Positions 43,516 through 52,883 of a DNA stretch of 64,000 nt are shown here, one piece after another. Both the position numbers and the translations under genes were made by a program. The stretch comes from JALEFZ01 sp039817415 (lineage in GTDB: Bacteria; Bacteroidota; Bacteroidia; J057), in NCBI GenBank assembly GCA_039817415.1, contig JBCBVV010000013.1, forward strand, positions 92,015 through 156,014, written 5' to 3'. Numbering within the stretch: the stretch's first letter is position 1; each line of letters opens with the position of its first letter. The notes under the pieces were generated by a model, which saw only the letters and a program-made list of their open reading frames with translations, was not told the DNA's origin and did no database searches.

Positions 43516-45201
43516 ATGAAGAAACTACTACTCGCCCTATTTATAAACCTTCCCATTCTGTTATGTGCCCAGGCCACTTTTGTTGATCGTGCAGATGCTT
43601 ATGGAATGGGTGAACTCGGTCCTAACTATGGAGTATCTGTTGTAGACTATAACAATGATGGTTGGGAAGATGTGTACATAACCCGTAGACCCGGACCTAA
43701 TAGGCTATACAAAAACATAAACGGTCAGTTTGTCGAAGTAGCCGCATCTGCTGGCTTGAATGTAGGCATTGATACCAAGGTAGGAATTTGGGGGGACTTC
43801 GATAATGATGGATGGGTTGATATTTTTCTCGGAAATAGAAGAGGGGAAGATGATATGCTCTTCAAAAACAATGGGGATGGAACCTTCACAGATATTTCTA
43901 TCTCTGCTGGTATTCAACACAAGGGAAATGTATTTGCGGTTGTAACTGGAGATGTCAACAATGATGGCTACCTAGATATATATGTAGCAGATTTTGATGG
44001 CCCGAATGTTCTTTGGCGGAACAATGGAAACATGACCTTTACCGACATTACGGTTGAGGCAGGGGTAACCGATAATCTCCTTGCTATGGGGGCGAGTTTT
44101 CTTGATTTTGACAATGATGGAGACCTTGATCTGTACTTAACCCATGATGGATATGGCCCAAATATCATGTTTTCAAACGATGGAACTGGGCATTTTACGG
44201 ATGTAGCACCGGGTATTTCTGCAGATGTGTCAGCCTTTGGAATGGGAGTAGATGTAGGTGATATCAACAATGATGGTTGGACAGATATCTATATCACCAA
44301 TCTTTATCCTAACAATCTCTTGTTGAATGATGGAGATGGGAGCTATACAGATATCACTCAAAAGGCTGGAGTAGGCGACCCTGGTATGGGATGGGGTACT
44401 GTATTTTTTGATGCGGATAACGATGGGTATCAAGACATATACATGGGAAATACACCCGCTTATCCCAATCAATTATACATCAACAATCAAGACAATACTT
44501 TTACAGCTGTAGCCCAGCCTGGAGATTTATCAAGCCCTAGAGGAGCTGGTTATGGATTAGCCACATTAGACTATGACAAAGATGGTCGTATGGATATGAT
44601 CTTGGCTAATTCTAATGACACTACTGGTGTACAGGTATTCCATAACGAGACCATCAACGCAAATAATTGGTTTGCCGTGAAGGTCTTGTCAAATTTAGGG
44701 AATAAAACCTGTATTGGAGGAACAGTAGAGATCTACTCTGGAACCCACTATGCCAAAGATATGATTTCTGGTGGCTCAAGCTGGGTAGCTCAGTCTAGCC
44801 CAATTATGCATTTTGGTATGGGCAATAGAGCAGTCATTGATAGCATGAGAGTTACATGGACTTCAGGCCTCACAAAAAGCTATTTCAATCTCCCTGTCAA
44901 TCAAATATACAGCGCAGTTGACCAGCCCAGTATCACCTCTCTTGACGAATTAGAAAGAAAGGGCATCAAGGTAGCCTATCGAGCAAATGATTGGTATGTC
45001 AGCCTTCCCCCTTCTTCTAAAGGATATGAGGTCAATTTCCTAGATATGTGGGGAAGGAAAGTGAAGGATAGCCAGAAGATTAACTCATCTTCTAAGATAG
45101 AAGAAGTATCCATCCTTCATGAAGGGCTAGCAAGGGGAATTTATTTGCTATCGATTAAAACCGGTGAGCAAATTATTAGCCAAAAACTAGTTCTTCCCTA
45201 G
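43516..45201 (+). CDS. FG-GAP/VCBS repeat protein with ASPIC/UnbV and T9SS sorting domains
   Basis: The ~561-residue secreted protein has a signal peptide and repeated calcium-binding FG-GAP/VCBS units, each with the core D-x-N-N/D-D-G (DYNNDGWEDVYITR, DFDNDGWVDIFLGN, DVNNDGYLDIYVAD and so on), forming a β-propeller of about seven blades. An ASPIC/UnbV domain follows (~385-450, HFGMGNRAVIDSMRVTW), then a type A T9SS sorting domain at the C-terminus. Such proteins are surface-exposed and probably bind other proteins or glycans. I start at 43516 (MKKLLLALF); 43504 is also possible. It shares its stop with the convergent acyltransferase gene. Confidence 0.88.
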   Translation: MKKLLLALFINLPILLCAQATFVDRADAYGMGELGPNYGVSVVDYNNDGWEDVYITRRPGPNRLYKNINGQFVEVAASAGLNVGIDTKVGIWGDFDNDGWVDIFLGNRRGEDDMLFKNNGDGTFTDISISAGIQHKGNVFAVVTGDVNNDGYLDIYVADFDGPNVLWRNNGNMTFTDITVEAGVTDNLLAMGASFLDFDNDGDLDLYLTHDGYGPNIMFSNDGTGHFTDVAPGISADVSAFGMGVDVGDINNDGWTDIYITNLYPNNLLLNDGDGSYTDITQKAGVGDPGMGWGTVFFDADNDGYQDIYMGNTPAYPNQLYINNQDNTFTAVAQPGDLSSPRGAGYGLATLDYDKDGRMDMILANSNDTTGVQVFHNETINANNWFAVKVLSNLGNKTCIGGTVEIYSGTHYAKDMISGGSSWVAQSSPIMHFGMGNRAVIDSMRVTWTSGLTKSYFNLPVNQIYSAVDQPSITSLDELERKGIKVAYRANDWYVSLPPSSKGYEVNFLDMWGRKVKDSQKINSSSKIEEVSILHEGLARGIYLLSIKTGEQIISQKLVLP

Positions 45202-46154
45202 GCTGTTTTTTGTGATACCGCCTCGCCTTCGCCGAGGGCGAGTGTAACTTCACGAAGATGATCTAGTAGGGCTTGACGGTTCTTAATATGAGCCATTTCT
45301 TCGAAAGGAATGGGATCTCCAATGGTAATTTTCAGGGTTTTCCCAATTTTATTTTTTACCTCATTCAGGAACATGGCGAGTCTTAGGTTCATGTGAATAG
45401 AGGAGGCCAATTGAAACCATCGGCTATTTTGTCCATGAAAATAAATGGGAACAACAGTCGCTTTGAGTTGTTGGATTATTTTACCTACGAATCTTTTCCA
45501 TTCTAGGTCTTCAGCCTTTGAGAAGGCAGGGATGGCAGTTGCTACCCCACCAGCTGGGAAAACGCCCATGATCTCACCTTTGGAAATCCGTTCCATAGTA
45601 TCTTTGCGCGTCTGAATATTGGTCATCATCGCCTCTTTTGTCTCTGCAAAGTCGATTGGAAGGGTGTATGGCTGCAGGGCTTCCTCTTGTGTAAGAACGC
45701 TGTTAACCAGGATGAAAAATTCACTTTTAACTTGAGAAATGAGGTAGCCCAGAATGACACCATCTACCACACCGAATGGATGGTTGGCAATGAAAATTAC
45801 AGGAACATCTGTGGAAACCTTTTTTAATTGATTAAGATCTACATCAAGATCTAATTCCAATTTTTCCTTCATAATTCCCCAAACCTTTCCTTCAGAGAGA
45901 TCAAGTTGCTTCGTCTCATCCAGTAGGTTTTCAATTTTTTTCCTCCCAAAAGCAAATTCAATTGCCTCAATGAGAAGGCGCTTAAAAAATGGGTCATCAA
46001 ATGAAGCATAGGAAATCCGAGACTTTTCCCCATTTTCATACTTCTTTCGGTTGATCCCTAGAAGTCTCTTTTTTGGCTTATCCTTTAGCTTTCCCTTTCC
46101 CATATATTCCTGATCATTGGTTGCCTGCAAAATATACCTTTTATTTTCATTCAT
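45198..46154 (-). CDS. Lysophospholipid acyltransferase-like protein (PlsC superfamily)
   Basis: The 318-residue protein belongs to the glycerolipid acyltransferase superfamily, with the catalytic HxxxxD motif in IFIANHPFGVVDG and the conserved GVFPAGGVAT block. Relatives include the acyltransferases that make ornithine- and other amino-acid lipids in Bacteroidota, often called hemolysin-like. There is no obvious membrane helix, so it is probably peripheral at the inner membrane. It shares its stop with the FG-GAP gene. Confidence 0.82.
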   Translation of the reverse strand: MNENKRYILQATNDQEYMGKGKLKDKPKKRLLGINRKKYENGEKSRISYASFDDPFFKRLLIEAIEFAFGRKKIENLLDETKQLDLSEGKVWGIMKEKLELDLDVDLNQLKKVSTDVPVIFIANHPFGVVDGVILGYLISQVKSEFFILVNSVLTQEEALQPYTLPIDFAETKEAMMTNIQTRKDTMERISKGEIMGVFPAGGVATAIPAFSKAEDLEWKRFVGKIIQQLKATVVPIYFHGQNSRWFQLASSIHMNLRLAMFLNEVKNKIGKTLKITIGDPIPFEEMAHIKNRQALLDHLREVTLALGEGEAVSQKTA

Positions 46155-46272
46155 TTACCTCCTCAACCATATGAAGGAGATCACATATTATTCGTTGAAT
46201 AAGGAACATTAAATATAAGTTTTCTCGTCCCTTTTCTTCAATTATACTTAAAAATATTTTCTTGAATTACAA

Positions 46273-46300
46273 AAGCCCACCCTTACTAAAGGATGGGCTT
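46273..46300 (-). terminator. Hairpin terminator after the GH97 gene
   Basis: AAGCCCA (from 46273) pairs with TGGGCTT (ending 46300), with further pairing inside across one mismatch. Read on the minus strand it is followed by TTG and an AT-rich stretch. It lies 19 bases past the stop of the GH97 gene. Confidence 0.6.
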
Positions 46301-46318
46301 AGAAATCTTACACATTCT

Positions 46319-48286
46319 TTATTCAAGAATGACAATAAATCCCCCTGTGGGCTTCATATCGATTGTCATTTTTACCCCGCGTCTTATAGACCTTTTCTCA
46401 ATCTGAATATCTTCTAAGTTCTCTCCGTCTTTGTAAATAGTAGCATTGTAGGAACTGCTTCCAGGGATCTTGGTAATGTCAAGCTCAAATGTTTTCGCTT
46501 GATTGGCTGTAAGCCCGGCGATATACCATTTACGACCCTTTCTTCGGGCCATGACTGCAAATTCTCCAACTTCTCCTGCCAAGCAAATAGATTCATCCCA
46601 GGTAGTAGGCACTTCAGATAAATACTCCAATGCCTCCTGTGGATAATAAGGGGGGGCATCAGAGATCATTTGTAAGGGGCCATAATAAACCACATACATG
46701 GCCAATTGAGCCACACGGGTACTCATGGCAGAAGGGTTTTTCCAGTTTTTGCGAAATTTTTGTGGATTTACATGGCGCATCGCTCCAGGCGTATAATCCA
46801 TTGGGCCTAATACGTTTCTGATAAAAGGTAGCGTTAGGTTGTGTTCAGGAGTACATCTTGCAGAGAATTTATTGTTTTCCAATCCTACTAACCCTTCACG
46901 ATTGATGATGTTGGGATAAGCCATTGCCAATCCGGTTGGTTTGTAGGCTCCGTGGTAATTGATCAATATCTTTCTTTTTGCAGCTTCTTTGGCGAGCTTT
47001 TCCATGAAATCGACTACCCTTTGGTCGTCTCTATCCATAAAGTCTACCTTGATCCCCGCAATTCCCCACTTTTGAAATTGATCCAGGTATTTTTCCATTT
47101 CCTGATCTAGTACCCACCAAATCATCCAGATGAATACGCCTACATTTTTTTGCTTTCCATAGTCCACAATGTTCTCTATGTCTATATCCTTATTGACCTC
47201 AAGTAGTTTCTTATTGTGTGTCCACCCTTCGTCAAGGTTGATATATTGGAAGTTGTTTCTGGCAGCAAAGTCGATATAATATTTATACGTCTCTGTGTTG
47301 ATTCCTGGCTTAAAGTCTGTGTCAGGGATTTTCCAAGCGTGATACCAATCCCAAGCTACTTTTCCTGGCTTTATCCAATTGGTACGCTTTACCTCCAGCT
47401 TTGGGGAAAGGGCATAAATGAGGTTGTTGTTAGCCATGCCAGCAGCATCATCAGCTACCATAACGACTCTCCATGGAAACTCTCTATCCGTATGTGTATC
47501 TGCTAAGAATTTATCTCTTCTTCTTACCTGCATACCACTCACTACTGCCATTTTCATACCTAGACTTCCTAGAAATTCTTGAGACTCCTTTTTTACATGC
47601 TTTGGAAAAGCAGCTGTCAGGCCTGTCGAGGTAGGCTTCAAAAACATACCAGGATAAGACCTTAGGTTGGCCTCAGAGATGAGAAGATAAGGGCCAGATT
47701 CAGATTTTATCAAAGCTGGTGTCAGGGCTAGTGATTTTGGGGGAATCGCTGAGCGCTTGAGGGGGAGATAGTTTTCCTCGAAAGAATTCTGGAATTTTTT
47801 GGTTTGAGGATAATAGATCAAAGGATCTCCCGGAAAGTTAAAGGTGGAGACTTCCCCGATTACTTTTAGGGGTTTCTCCTCTTCCCTTTTGTTCAAACGA
47901 GAAACAAATTTATAAGCCACTCCCTGATTGTAGATTCTGAAATACAGATCGTAGGGTTCTTCAAAAATTAGATGAACTTCATTATAAGCGTAGGAAAACT
48001 TTTCACTCGGGCCGTAAATGGCTTTTACACTTCCCTTTTTATCTCCTCTTTTTACCTTCTTTATGGTGAGCTGTTCCTTGTTCATGATTAATCCATTGTC
48101 CCATTGAACAGCAATTTTAGAGTGGTCAAGGACCACTTTGTTGTGCCGTTGCAATTCGTAGGTTAATTCAGAACCTACCTTGATGGTCAATCTATTTTTG
48201 CCATCTGGGCTTTTTAGGACAAATGTTTCTGCAAACGAATGGGTAAGAAATAGGAATGCGATAATTGAAACGAGCGTACGATGCAT
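46319..48286 (-). CDS. Glycoside hydrolase family 97 alpha-glycosidase
   Basis: The 655-residue protein has a signal peptide (~1-19) and the GH97 order: N-terminal β-sandwich (~25-275), (β/α)8 barrel (~280-560) and C-terminal β-domain. It keeps NLDEGWTH, GIKVDFMDRDDQ and NREGLVGLENNKFS. An Asp near residue 416 sits where retaining GH97 enzymes carry their nucleophile, rather than the Glu layout of inverting SusB-type α-glucosidases, so it may be a retaining α-galactosidase-like enzyme (inference). It acts in the periplasm. No SusC/SusD pair adjoins it. Confidence 0.9.
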   Translation of the reverse strand: MHRTLVSIIAFLFLTHSFAETFVLKSPDGKNRLTIKVGSELTYELQRHNKVVLDHSKIAVQWDNGLIMNKEQLTIKKVKRGDKKGSVKAIYGPSEKFSYAYNEVHLIFEEPYDLYFRIYNQGVAYKFVSRLNKREEEKPLKVIGEVSTFNFPGDPLIYYPQTKKFQNSFEENYLPLKRSAIPPKSLALTPALIKSESGPYLLISEANLRSYPGMFLKPTSTGLTAAFPKHVKKESQEFLGSLGMKMAVVSGMQVRRRDKFLADTHTDREFPWRVVMVADDAAGMANNNLIYALSPKLEVKRTNWIKPGKVAWDWYHAWKIPDTDFKPGINTETYKYYIDFAARNNFQYINLDEGWTHNKKLLEVNKDIDIENIVDYGKQKNVGVFIWMIWWVLDQEMEKYLDQFQKWGIAGIKVDFMDRDDQRVVDFMEKLAKEAAKRKILINYHGAYKPTGLAMAYPNIINREGLVGLENNKFSARCTPEHNLTLPFIRNVLGPMDYTPGAMRHVNPQKFRKNWKNPSAMSTRVAQLAMYVVYYGPLQMISDAPPYYPQEALEYLSEVPTTWDESICLAGEVGEFAVMARRKGRKWYIAGLTANQAKTFELDITKIPGSSSYNATIYKDGENLEDIQIEKRSIRRGVKMTIDMKPTGGFIVILE

Positions 48287-48359
48287 AGGTAAGAATTTTT
48301 AGCGGAGAGTAAGCTAAATAATTCTTTTGAAAAGCTGAAATATTAGATAAGCCATAAGA

Positions 48360-48387
48360 AAAGGAGAGTGCAAATTCACTCTCCTTT
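48360..48387 (-). terminator. Hairpin terminator after the lytic transglycosylase gene
   Basis: AAAGGAGAGTG (48360-48370) pairs perfectly with CACTCTCCTTT (48377-48387). On the minus strand it is followed by a T-rich run. It lies 13 bases past the transglycosylase stop. Confidence 0.8.
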
Positions 48388-48399
48388 CTCTTTGAATGG

Positions 48400-49125
48400 C
48401 TAAGCATTAATTTTGTCTACATAGGCATCTGGAAAGAGCCTTTTCATTCTCTTATCAATATCAGACACTGTTACGACACCATCCTTGTTTTCGTCTAAGC
48501 CTGAATTTTGTTTATAGGCTTTGGAAGGTTTGGCGTACAAGGTATAGCAGGGATCTTGGTTCCTTGCCTTGGGATACAGTACTGCCAGATAAAAATCTGC
48601 CAAATCTTTGTAGGCACCATATCTGCTTTGAACTTGAAGAAAGTATTTTTCTACATAAAACATCTGCTCTGATGCAGGCATTTTGCTCAATTCCCAACTA
48701 GAAATACCCAGATCTCTTGCAGTGGAAGGCATAAATTGGATAAGCCCAACAGCACCACTACCTCTGTGATTATACACATTTGCGTCAAATCGAGATTCTG
48801 AGTACATAACTGCCATTAACCAGGAAGGTGGAACATTAAGAGTATGAGCAACTTGCCTTACCTTGGCTGCGAAGTTGTTTGGAGCCATCACAAAGGCACT
48901 CGCTTGATCAAGCAAGTATAAGTCATCCATCTTCTGATGAACCTGCACCGCATGATAAGGGCTTGCCGGAGGTATTTCTGGCTGTTTTATGCTCCATCTT
49001 GTCAGTAGATGAGTCAAAATAACACATAGGCCCAAAACGATGAGGAAGCCGGGCCCAGGCTTCCGAGTCCTTGGGGTCCACTTAATAATGGTGCCCGAAG
49101 GATAGGATACAGGTTTCACTTTCAT
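48400..49125 (-). CDS. Lytic transglycosylase (SLT domain)
   Basis: The ~241-residue protein has one N-terminal membrane helix (FLIVLGLCVILTHLL) and a periplasmic SLT domain with the catalytic Glu in MYSESRFDANVYN, GAVGLIQFMPSTARDLG, and a later YLAVLYP. It cleaves peptidoglycan between MurNAc and GlcNAc to form anhydro ends. The C-terminus carries an EF-hand-like DENKDGVVTVSDID that may bind calcium. The ATG at 49125 has a strong AAAGGAAG ribosome site; a TTG at 49131 is in frame but less likely. Confidence 0.88.
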   Translation of the reverse strand: MKVKPVSYPSGTIIKWTPRTRKPGPGFLIVLGLCVILTHLLTRWSIKQPEIPPASPYHAVQVHQKMDDLYLLDQASAFVMAPNNFAAKVRQVAHTLNVPPSWLMAVMYSESRFDANVYNHRGSGAVGLIQFMPSTARDLGISSWELSKMPASEQMFYVEKYFLQVQSRYGAYKDLADFYLAVLYPKARNQDPCYTLYAKPSKAYKQNSGLDENKDGVVTVSDIDKRMKRLFPDAYVDKINA

Positions 49126-49637
49126 GAGCAACTTCCTTTAGGTTAATTCAACAAAATCTTCCCCCTAGCAAACCAGAGTTTGCGGGTATTATGAAAGAAA
49201 AATAGGGTTCAGAAATAGCTTCTTTCTACTTAAGCTACGGAGTGTTTTCGTAAAAAGTTGGCACTTGCTGTTAATTTTTCTTAGATCGATTGAGTTTCAA
49301 TATGTTGCGATATCTACATTTTTCTCCACCTTAAAGTGGAAAATATGTCGAGAAGTTTATTTTTCGTCTCTAACAGACTGGAAAACTACACCTTAGGGTC
49401 TTAACATTAATTTAAAGGAACTGTATATGTTTTCTGAGAGGATAGCCTTATCTTGTAAGTGTATTTATGTTCCAGATGATCATATATTTCATTTTTGGTT
49501 AAAAAATATTATCAATTGGATAATTGATCATTTGGGAAAAAATTATTCCAGTCATTGGTGTTTTCGAATTAATTAACTATTGTTGCTACCCTCTAAGCTT
49601 CTCCCGAGATATGTCATAAGGTTTTTGATTTATCCCT
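49126..49637. other. AT-rich intergenic stretch between divergent genes
   Basis: No credible gene is seen. Small palindromes occur: GCAAAC-CAGA-GTTTGC at 49168-49183 and ATCAATT-GGAT-AATTGAT at 49511-49528. The latter could be an operator for the gene at 49638, but there is no supporting context. The 512 bases should hold two promoters. Confidence 0.5.
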
Positions 49638-50381
49638 ATGAAACAGCTAATGCTTTTCCCACTCCTTATTACTCTGGCATTTAACTCATTGCTTTTTGGG
49701 CAAATTCAGGAAGATTCACTTTTTCGAGGGCAAGACTCGATTGATCTACCCCTTCTCCCTGAAAATGTAAAATTATACCAAGTAGAAAATCAAGAAATCA
49801 AGAGAATAGCACTGGTATGTCCAGGTAATCTTGATATTTCTATGATGGAGTCTGAAATGATTTCCAGGATGGTAGCCAAAGGTACCCAAGTATATCTCCT
49901 CCAATCCGGGGATAGGGTAGTGGCAGACCAAAATAATTCCTCTAGAGTCAGGTTTGCTGTAGAGGCTGAGACGATTAGTTCTGTCCTCGAAGTAGTAAGA
50001 ATGGAGTATAAAATCCAGCCAATTAGCATCATAGGATTTTACCAAGATGTATCATCAGTATTTGATGTGTTGGTGCAATCTGAAGAAATCCAGCAAGCCA
50101 TTGTGGTTGAAGGCTTTCCACAAATTAAGCCTGCATTTTTGGCTAGAATTCAGTGTGATGTGTACGGTTATTATTCTGGGCAAAATAAGAATGTCATGCA
50201 GCGATTGTCTTACCTAAAACGCTACATGCAAGCAAATAGAAAGACATTCAAGACCTACATTTTTGAGGAGGCTGATTTTGGATTTATGAATCAAGGCAGT
50301 CCCTTAGATACAAACTTTCCAGAGGACTCTCCAAGAAGAGAACTCATCGATCTCTTGGTAGGACATCTATCTGATTTTTAG
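49638..50381 (+). CDS. Secreted α/β-hydrolase-like protein, probably without catalytic triad
   Basis: The 247-residue protein has a signal peptide (LFPLLITLAFNSLLFG). The mature part alternates β-strands and helices as in an α/β-hydrolase core (RIALVCPGNLDISMMES, then QPISIIGFYQDVSSVFDVL, then IQQAIVVEGFP). At the nucleophile elbow the GxSxG pattern is GFYQDV, so the catalytic Ser is absent. I cannot name a family. It may be a pseudo-enzyme or an unrelated Rossmann-like fold. It shares its stop with the convergent GH5 gene. Confidence 0.62.
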   Translation: MKQLMLFPLLITLAFNSLLFGQIQEDSLFRGQDSIDLPLLPENVKLYQVENQEIKRIALVCPGNLDISMMESEMISRMVAKGTQVYLLQSGDRVVADQNNSSRVRFAVEAETISSVLEVVRMEYKIQPISIIGFYQDVSSVFDVLVQSEEIQQAIVVEGFPQIKPAFLARIQCDVYGYYSGQNKNVMQRLSYLKRYMQANRKTFKTYIFEEADFGFMNQGSPLDTNFPEDSPRRELIDLLVGHLSDF

Positions 50382-51625
50382 GAACTTAAACTTTCCAACT
50401 TCAAAGCAAACTCTCGAATGATTTTGAGAGTGGTTTGATCTGTATCATAAACCGAATACCATCCTTGGTATTCATGCGGGGGATCTCCAATAAAGGGATC
50501 TCCTGCCTTCCAAATAGCCTTGGGGCTAATCGGTCTGCCTTGTCCTCCCCAAGCCCAAAAATTAATGCCACTTAGCATTCCCTTTTTTGCCCATTTTAAG
50601 CATTCTTCGAATACAAATTTATAATAGGAATCCCTGATGGTAGTTGAGGACTGAGGATCATGGTTATCCTTGTCTCTACTGATCCCAAATTCCTCAAGGA
50701 CAAGGGGTTTGTTCAATCCTCCTATCCGTTGAGTATGCCTATTGATATAGCGAGAAACTTTTAAGCAAGTACGATTATAAGTCTTTTCTGCTTTATGAGG
50801 CTGAAACCATCCCCAGTTCTGAGCCCAAATATGAAAAGTCCCATAATCGACACCGTCTAAGGCCTGATCTTTGATCGTGCGTTTTTCTTGTAAAGGGTAG
50901 GCAATGCTTCCTTCTGTTCCTAGACTTATCAGGTGGTTTGGGTCTAGGGTTCGGATCAATTTGACACTAGATTCAATCCAATTTTGATAGCCCTTATACC
51001 TTCCAAGTCCCCTTGGTTCATTTGCCAATTGCCAAGCCATAATGGTAGGATCATCTTTATAAGCTAAGCCACTGATACTATTTTTTCGACTTACGATGTT
51101 CTGAACATGCTGGGCATAACATTCCAGGGCCTTGGGATGAACGAAAAATTGACTCGCATATCTTTGAAACCTAAGCCAATTTCCTCCTTTGGCTGGCGGA
51201 GGATAAGGAATCTTTCCTGGCTCAAACCATTGGATATATTGGGCCATGCCTCCAGACCATGGCCAGAAATTACCTAGACATATCACCGCCTTCATGTCTC
51301 TTTTGCCCATTTCGGAAAGAAGGTAATCCAATCCTTCCCATAGGTCTTCATTATATGTTCCGGGAGAAGGTTGTAGGCTAGGGACCATTCGCCAAGGGGC
51401 TGAATCAGGCCCTTCGCTTGCACCCATGATTCTTAGATTTTTGATGTGATGGTGGGCAAGTAAATCAAGTTCTGAGGTAAGCCTGGCTCTGTCGCCCCCT
51501 TTACCTTTAGATCCAAGGTTCATTCCATACCAAAGATTGGTTCCTAGGAAATAATATGACTTATCTCCAATCATGAATTTGGTCCCTTCAGTACGGATAA
51601 ATGGAGTCTTGCCAATGTCCATCAT
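50378..51625 (-). CDS. Glycoside hydrolase family 5 (mannanase-like)
   Basis: The 415-residue protein is a GH5 (β/α)8-barrel closest to endo-β-1,4-mannanases of subfamily 7. It has FLGTNLWYGMNLG, NLRIMGASEGP, the acid/base Glu in AWQLANEPRG, HIWAQNWGW and the nucleophile Glu in VLEEFGIS. Both catalytic residues are present. Unlike typical mannanases it has no signal peptide, starting MMDIGKTPFIRTEG, so it may act in the cytosol on imported oligosaccharides or use an unrecognised export route. It stands alone on the minus strand. Confidence 0.86.
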   Translation of the reverse strand: MMDIGKTPFIRTEGTKFMIGDKSYYFLGTNLWYGMNLGSKGKGGDRARLTSELDLLAHHHIKNLRIMGASEGPDSAPWRMVPSLQPSPGTYNEDLWEGLDYLLSEMGKRDMKAVICLGNFWPWSGGMAQYIQWFEPGKIPYPPPAKGGNWLRFQRYASQFFVHPKALECYAQHVQNIVSRKNSISGLAYKDDPTIMAWQLANEPRGLGRYKGYQNWIESSVKLIRTLDPNHLISLGTEGSIAYPLQEKRTIKDQALDGVDYGTFHIWAQNWGWFQPHKAEKTYNRTCLKVSRYINRHTQRIGGLNKPLVLEEFGISRDKDNHDPQSSTTIRDSYYKFVFEECLKWAKKGMLSGINFWAWGGQGRPISPKAIWKAGDPFIGDPPHEYQGWYSVYDTDQTTLKIIREFALKLESLSS

Positions 51626-51683
51626 TATTTTTGGTGGAATTTTTGTATGATAGTAAGATAGAGACTAATTGACTACTGCTCAA

Positions 51684-52199
51684 ATGTTTGACAAGGTATT
51701 GTTACAAACGGATCGAATTAGATTAAGGAACTTTAAGAAGGGAGACCTACCTTTTTTGCACGGCCTTAATATTGATGAGGATGTAATGAGGCACATTCGG
51801 ACGGTTAACTATGATATCAACCAAAGTAAAAGGGATTTAGCGTATATGATGGCTTATCAACATCCATCAGGCCATTTGGGCTATTGGCTAGCCGAGGATA
51901 TTCATTCTTCTGAAAAGCTGGGTACGGTTACCCTGAGAACCCTTGAGGGTTCAACTGAAATAGAATTGGGTTACAGATGGAAGAAAAGTTCTTGGGGAAG
52001 AGGATATGCAACTGAGACGTGTAAATCGTTAATAAACTACGCCTTCTTTCAAGCCGGATTTAGGAGAGTCGTAGCTGTTATTGATCCAGATAATCAGTCC
52101 TCTGAACGAGTATTGATAAAGTGTGGCTTTCAGTTTGAACGTATGGCCTATCACTACAAAAAGCGAGTCAAACTATTTAGTACATTTCAATCCCCTTAA
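51684..52199 (+). CDS. GNAT family N-acetyltransferase, RimJ/RimL-like
   Basis: The ~171-residue protein has the RimJ/RimL-type GNAT fold: LLQTDRIRLRNFKKGD at the N-terminus, ELGYRWKKSSWGRGYATE as the strand 4 and acetyl-CoA loop, and AVIDPDNQSSERVLIKCGF near the end. The substrate could be a ribosomal protein N-terminus or a small molecule. The best start is the ATG at 51684; a TTG at 51669 is in frame. Its stop overlaps the convergent methyltransferase stop by four bases. Confidence 0.87.
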   Translation: MFDKVLLQTDRIRLRNFKKGDLPFLHGLNIDEDVMRHIRTVNYDINQSKRDLAYMMAYQHPSGHLGYWLAEDIHSSEKLGTVTLRTLEGSTEIELGYRWKKSSWGRGYATETCKSLINYAFFQAGFRRVVAVIDPDNQSSERVLIKCGFQFERMAYHYKKRVKLFSTFQSP

Positions 52200-52819
52200 G
52201 CATCTTCCCTTTGTTCCTCAGGTTTTCTAGCAATCAACCTGATTACTTTTGCCGTTCCTTGATGATAAGGCCCTTCTTCGAGTTCGACCTCAACCTTTTC
52301 AAGGGAGATGATCTCCATGCCTTCAAAATCGTTGGCCATTTCCTCTTCGCTGAACAACATCGGTAAATTTTTAGGCCCACCTGAGGTATTGCCTAATTGA
52401 TCCTTGTGAAATGCTTCTAACAATAGAATTCCACCTGGTTTCAGGGCTTGTACAATTCCTTGATGAAGTTTTGATCTAAGTTCTACAGGAGGGTGGGCGT
52501 AGATGAGGGCAGCCATGTCATAGCGGTCTGGTGTCAAAGAGAGATGCTCAAAGGCCATAACATCATAGATGATGGAAACGCTTTCTTCTTCCGCTAACTT
52601 CAATGCCTTTTCTCTTCCTACTTCGCTATGGTCAAAAGCGTAAACTTCCCAGCCCAATTTAGATGCATAGACGGCATTGCGACCTTGTCCTTCAGCTGGA
52701 AGCAATATTTTTCCTTTAGGGAAATTTTCGAGTTGTTCGGCGAAGAAGGCATTTGGCGCTACACCGTAGGCATATGTTTCTTCACTATATCTATTATTCC
52801 ATAATTGGCTAGAATCCAT
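52196..52819 (-). CDS. Class I SAM-dependent methyltransferase (TehB-like)
   Basis: The 207-residue protein has the Rossmann methyltransferase core typical of the TehB/thiopurine group: LWNNRYSEETYAYG at the N-terminus, motif I as LLPAEGQGRNAVYASKLG, VYAFDHSEVGREKAL for the acidic loop, and LKPGGILLLEAF. It is cytosolic; the acceptor is unknown, with small electrophiles or metalloid oxyanions suggested by the family. It follows the small membrane protein gene by about 64 bases. Confidence 0.86.
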   Translation of the reverse strand: MDSSQLWNNRYSEETYAYGVAPNAFFAEQLENFPKGKILLPAEGQGRNAVYASKLGWEVYAFDHSEVGREKALKLAEEESVSIIYDVMAFEHLSLTPDRYDMAALIYAHPPVELRSKLHQGIVQALKPGGILLLEAFHKDQLGNTSGGPKNLPMLFSEEEMANDFEGMEIISLEKVEVELEEGPYHQGTAKVIRLIARKPEEQREDA

Positions 52820-52883
52820 ATCAATTTCGCTTAATCAAAGCAAAAAGTTAGGGAATAATTTCATTTCTGAGAAATTAATGACG

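Noticed and set aside
46319..51625. Possible polysaccharide utilisation locus
   Set aside because: There is no SusC/SusD pair or PUL regulator, and the glycosidase genes are on separate transcripts in different orientations.
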